DNA of 44,682 bases, from NCBI GenBank assembly GCA_032718475.1, contig JAUCBJ010003259.1, positions 1 to 44,682 on the forward strand, read 5' to 3'. The notes below the pieces were generated by a model. It had not been told where the DNA came from. It ran no database searches and saw nothing but the letters and a program-made list of their open reading frames with translations. The DNA is from Nemertoderma westbladi. Its lineage: Eukaryota; Xenacoelomorpha; Nemertodermatida; Nemertodermatidae. Each line of letters begins with the position of its first letter. Within the stretch, counting starts at the first letter, position 1. Positions 41,660-44,682 of the stretch are shown here, piece after piece. The position numbers were made by a program, and so were the translations under genes.

Positions 41660-42985
41660 CCTGATTTTTGTACTTCAAGACATGGCGAATCCAGCTAGGC
41701 CGGATGCCACCTCTGCATTTTTGATTTAATGCCTTTTTTTGGGATTCAAAGTTTTTTGCTCAAAAATGTGTTTTTTCAATTTTAGGATACAAGTTCATGG
41801 TGAATGTTAGTGAATCTCGTCTCATAACCAGTGTATAAATTGAAAGTTATTCAAAATGCATCAATGTTGTCCTGAAACTGTTATAAACACTTTGGTAAAG
41901 AAGAAAATTTCCGAAATTCCCTTGCAGTCCGCCAACCCGGCCCTAGTAACCGCCTTAGCAACAGATTTATGAAATTTAAATTATCAATTTCTTTGTCTCA
42001 CCTTTCCTTTTCCTGAGAAAATCAACAAACAGTTTTAAAAATCAAAAAACCCATCACACAACTTATATGACATCTTGGGAACACATCAAGGGCAATATAA
42101 AATCAAATAGCGTCAATGTCGCAAACACAGGCCCATTATTTGGACCAGAGTAATTTACACAAGTATCAAAATATTAAGTTTAAGTGGAGAATTCGTGTAC
42201 CTTTACTCAACTATTTGCTTCTATATTTGTAATTATTTCAAAATATCACTACAGCTAAGTAGCATGGTGATACTTCCCGTCATATTGTACACATTCGGGT
42301 GACATTTACAGTCCACGTTACCATAGCAACAGACCAAATAAGACAATTTAACAAGAATTAAATTTACAGTATAACTATAATGCAGTATTCTCTAGGCCTA
42401 CCTTACCAGAGTTTGAGAGATTAAATGTAACACACGTCGCATAGCTATAACCTTCGACTGTTAGTCAACATCCTATCGTGACTTGGGGGAAAATTGTTTA
42501 ATATAAATATGAATTTTAAAGTATCTCATGCGTTCATTGAGGAGACCTACAGTGAATAGTTAACTCACTCTAAATTCTGTTACGATATTAGTTTTGCAAC
42601 AGGCAGGTACATCACACTATGCACCGTCGAGACAGGGGTTGAGCGGGGGAGGGGGCACAAATCCCCTTTCTGTTTTTATTTTGTTTTTATTTCAATTATT
42701 TTTTCTCAATGTTAAATTATCAATTTAGGGAAAGGACCAGTTTACAATGGCACGTTATTCCAACCAAAACAATAAACTTAATAGAACAGATTGAAGTTTA
42801 ATTTTTGAGAGTAATCGGGTGTTATTTGCATCGATTTTCCCCTGGAGAGGGATCAATTATGATTGCGTTGAAAGACCCCCCCCCCCTCTCTGGCACCATA
42901 AATATCGACCTACCTAACAGTAATGTTTCTTTCACTTTGAGATTGATTTTCACTATCACTTGCATCTGCCTATTATTATTATGAC
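41660..42985. other. Unassigned intergenic sequence
   Basis: No gene or clear repeat structure seen; a C11 run lies at 42876-42886. Confidence 0.45.
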
Positions 42986-42988
42986 TTG

Positions 42989-43120
42989 ATGGAAATGGAT
43001 GGTGACGAACATATTCCTACTATTAAAAGGAAAACTTGCCCGAATGAGGTTTGTGAAGAGACATGCATAGTATATGGAGCAAAGAAAGATGAGCCATTGC
43101 TTCAGTTGTCGGAAAGTTAA
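42989..43120 (+). CDS. Short open frame, possible exon remnant
   Basis: ATG to TAA, 43 codons, encoding an acidic start (MEMDGDEH) and a Cys pair motif (CPNEVCEETCIVYG) followed by KKDEPLLQLSES. The cysteine spacing recalls zinc-binding N-termini of repetitive genes, but the piece is too short to assign and overlaps the far end of a LINE remnant. It may be chance. Confidence 0.2.
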   Translation: MEMDGDEHIPTIKRKTCPNEVCEETCIVYGAKKDEPLLQLSES

Positions 43121-43172
43121 AATTAAAGGTGTCAGCACTACTACTACTATTACTACTATTACTATTGGCATG

Positions 43173-44682
43173 CTACATTGCAGCTGCATTATATATATTA
43201 CATATATATTTAGAATGCTGTGCAGGCTTATCGACAAAATTGCGTTGCCACAACTCTCTGGCACCCATGACAATTGCTATATCATCCGCATCTTCAAGGC
43301 CAGTGTCCTTTAAGATGCGTCTCAAGAAAGTCATGGGTTGTCCACCATGCTTATTCACTTCATGAGGTAGCCAAAGTACAAGATAATGCACTGGCTGTTC
43401 CTCACAGTGAAAGCAATGTCCTGCAAGGCTGAGGCGGTTCCGTTCAAGTGGCAAGCTAGAGGAGACTGATGAAACAGCTCCAATGTTGTATAGAGTCTGG
43501 TTGGAGATGTGTTCGTTGTACATAACACAATGAACCCGGCGCAGCATTCTTGTGAATGTGCCATCCAGAGATTTGGTATCCTCTGCAGTTAGAGCCCAGC
43601 CTGGACTCCCATGGAACTACTGCTGCCAGAAATAATCGAACCTTGAGGTACCGTTTTATTATGTGGGACTTACAAACCCTGGATAGTCTATTCAATGCAG
43701 CCCATGCCTCCCCCTTACGTATCCGAAGGTCCTCACCTGAGTTTCTGATCCATGATCCCAAGTAGCAGAAGTCATCCACGTGCTCAAGCAAGCCATTCCT
43801 GGAGCTTATTCCCTTACGATCAGACATTTCTTGAGGGCTGTCTAGGTTCAATGTCATAATTTTTGTCTTCTTGGAATTTACAAAAAGACAAACACTAGAA
43901 GCAACCTCGTCCAATGAGCAGAGAAGCCTTTGGGCTACCTCTAGTGATTCTGACAGTATCCCTATATCATCAGTAAAGTCTATATCAGTTAGGTACTTTG
44001 CTGGATTTCCTCCACTTATTGTGCCAGTAGGGGGTACCATCATCCCATTTTAATAATTTTAATTTTTATGGTCTAAGGACATGCGTAGAACACAATCAAC
44101 CACAATTAAGAATTAGAATGGTGCAAGTGTGTAACCCTGAAGGATTCCGCATAAGAGTTCGAATGGATCTGTGTCACCATCAGCAGTAGACGCAAATGTG
44201 GTGGAACCATCAAACAGTGATCGGAAAGCTGCAATAATTTCCCCAGGAAACCAATGTGCTACAAGTATGCTAAACATCCGTGGTCGGGAGACTGAGTCGA
44301 AGGCCTTAAAGAAGTCAACAAAGATAATAGCCAGATGTATGTCTTTCTTTGTTGATAACTCTTTGATTATCCTTCTAAGTGCCAGAATAGACTTCATGTC
44401 CCACGGCCTTTATGGAACCCATTTTGATTCTCACAGGATTCCTGATGCGGTTTAATAGAATTATGTTGTATAGCTTTGCAGCAATCGAGATTAACGAGTT
44501 TCCACGAAAAGCTTTATAGGTTGTTAGGTTGCCCTTTTTTGGTGCATGTACCAACTTATATATTTTCATTTCTTGAGGGACTATCTTTGTCCTATACATA
44601 CTCAGAATAATGGGGTGACTGAGCTCTAAGCACTCATCAATTTCATAGACCTCAGGGGCAAGCCATCTACTCCAATGGCACG
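43173..44682 (-). mobile_element. LINE reverse transcriptase remnant, running off the right edge
   Basis: Several minus-strand frames in correct order give most of a LINE polymerase and its C-terminal region. 44599-44375: VHAPKKGNLTTYKAFRGNSL, the 'PKKG..NYRGISL' motif. 44397-44113: IIFVDFFKAFDSVSR and GILQGYTLAPF, palm motifs A and B, with Asp to Tyr in 'LQGD'. 44043-43456: YLTDIDFTDDIGIL (catalytic DD kept) then YLGSWI and AWAALNRLSR. 43547-43173: a C-terminal segment with LAGHCFHCEEQP, LLW-like and RRILKDTGLED motifs. An in-frame stop after TLAPF and frameshifts near 44390 and 43545 make it dead. The 5' half (endonuclease) lies beyond the window. Confidence 0.82.

Overview
The window is animal nuclear DNA, probably from a marine invertebrate. 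The evidence for an animal is a BEL/Pao LTR retrotransposon (a metazoan-only class), an EXOSC4/RRP41 exosome gene that matches the animal protein from its first residues, a spliced secreted ShKT-domain gene, and decayed LINE and GIY-YIG (Penelope-like) remnants. The DNA is AT-rich, crowded with palindromes and minisatellites, and carries at least twelve poly(G)/poly(C) runs of 11-24 nt. The phylum cannot be fixed from what is visible.

Layout. 1-7.3 kb: repeats and dead elements, namely a dispersed repeat present twice, a 49-bp tandem repeat, a minus-strand LINE remnant between inverted arms, a GIY-YIG endonuclease pseudogene, a 400-bp fold-back, and a 21-bp minisatellite of about 43 units with a 16-unit higher-order repeat. 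7.3-9.9 kb: one complete five-exon gene (minus) for a secreted protein with four ShKT domains; its three middle exons are exactly 129 bp and all introns are phase 1. 10-13.85 kb: repeats and unassigned DNA.

13,858-26,424: a 12.6-kb BEL/Pao element on the minus strand with two 1203-bp LTRs (two differences seen) and a 5-bp target duplication. It keeps a long gag-protease frame but lacks reverse transcriptase, RNase H and the integrase core. It also carries a broken reading frame of unknown family next to its 3' LTR. It therefore looks like a recent insertion of a non-autonomous element mobilised in trans.

26.4-31 kb: hairpins and palindromic elements, including a 246-bp palindromic MITE with a TGATAT duplication just upstream of EXOSC4. 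31,021-31,746: an intronless, GC-rich EXOSC4 whose last codons and stop form the first unit of a tandem array carrying CRE and ETS-like sites. 32.3-34.3 kb: a 2-kb minisatellite. 34.3-44.7 kb: further inverted repeats, one likely first coding exon of an unknown gene (37,509-37,848), and two minus-strand LINE remnants, one running off the right edge.

The two host genes I am confident of (ShKT protein and EXOSC4) have no evident functional link. The rest is mostly mobile or repetitive DNA. Splice sites, frames and motifs were read by eye from the sequence; family assignments rest on recognised motifs, not on database searches.
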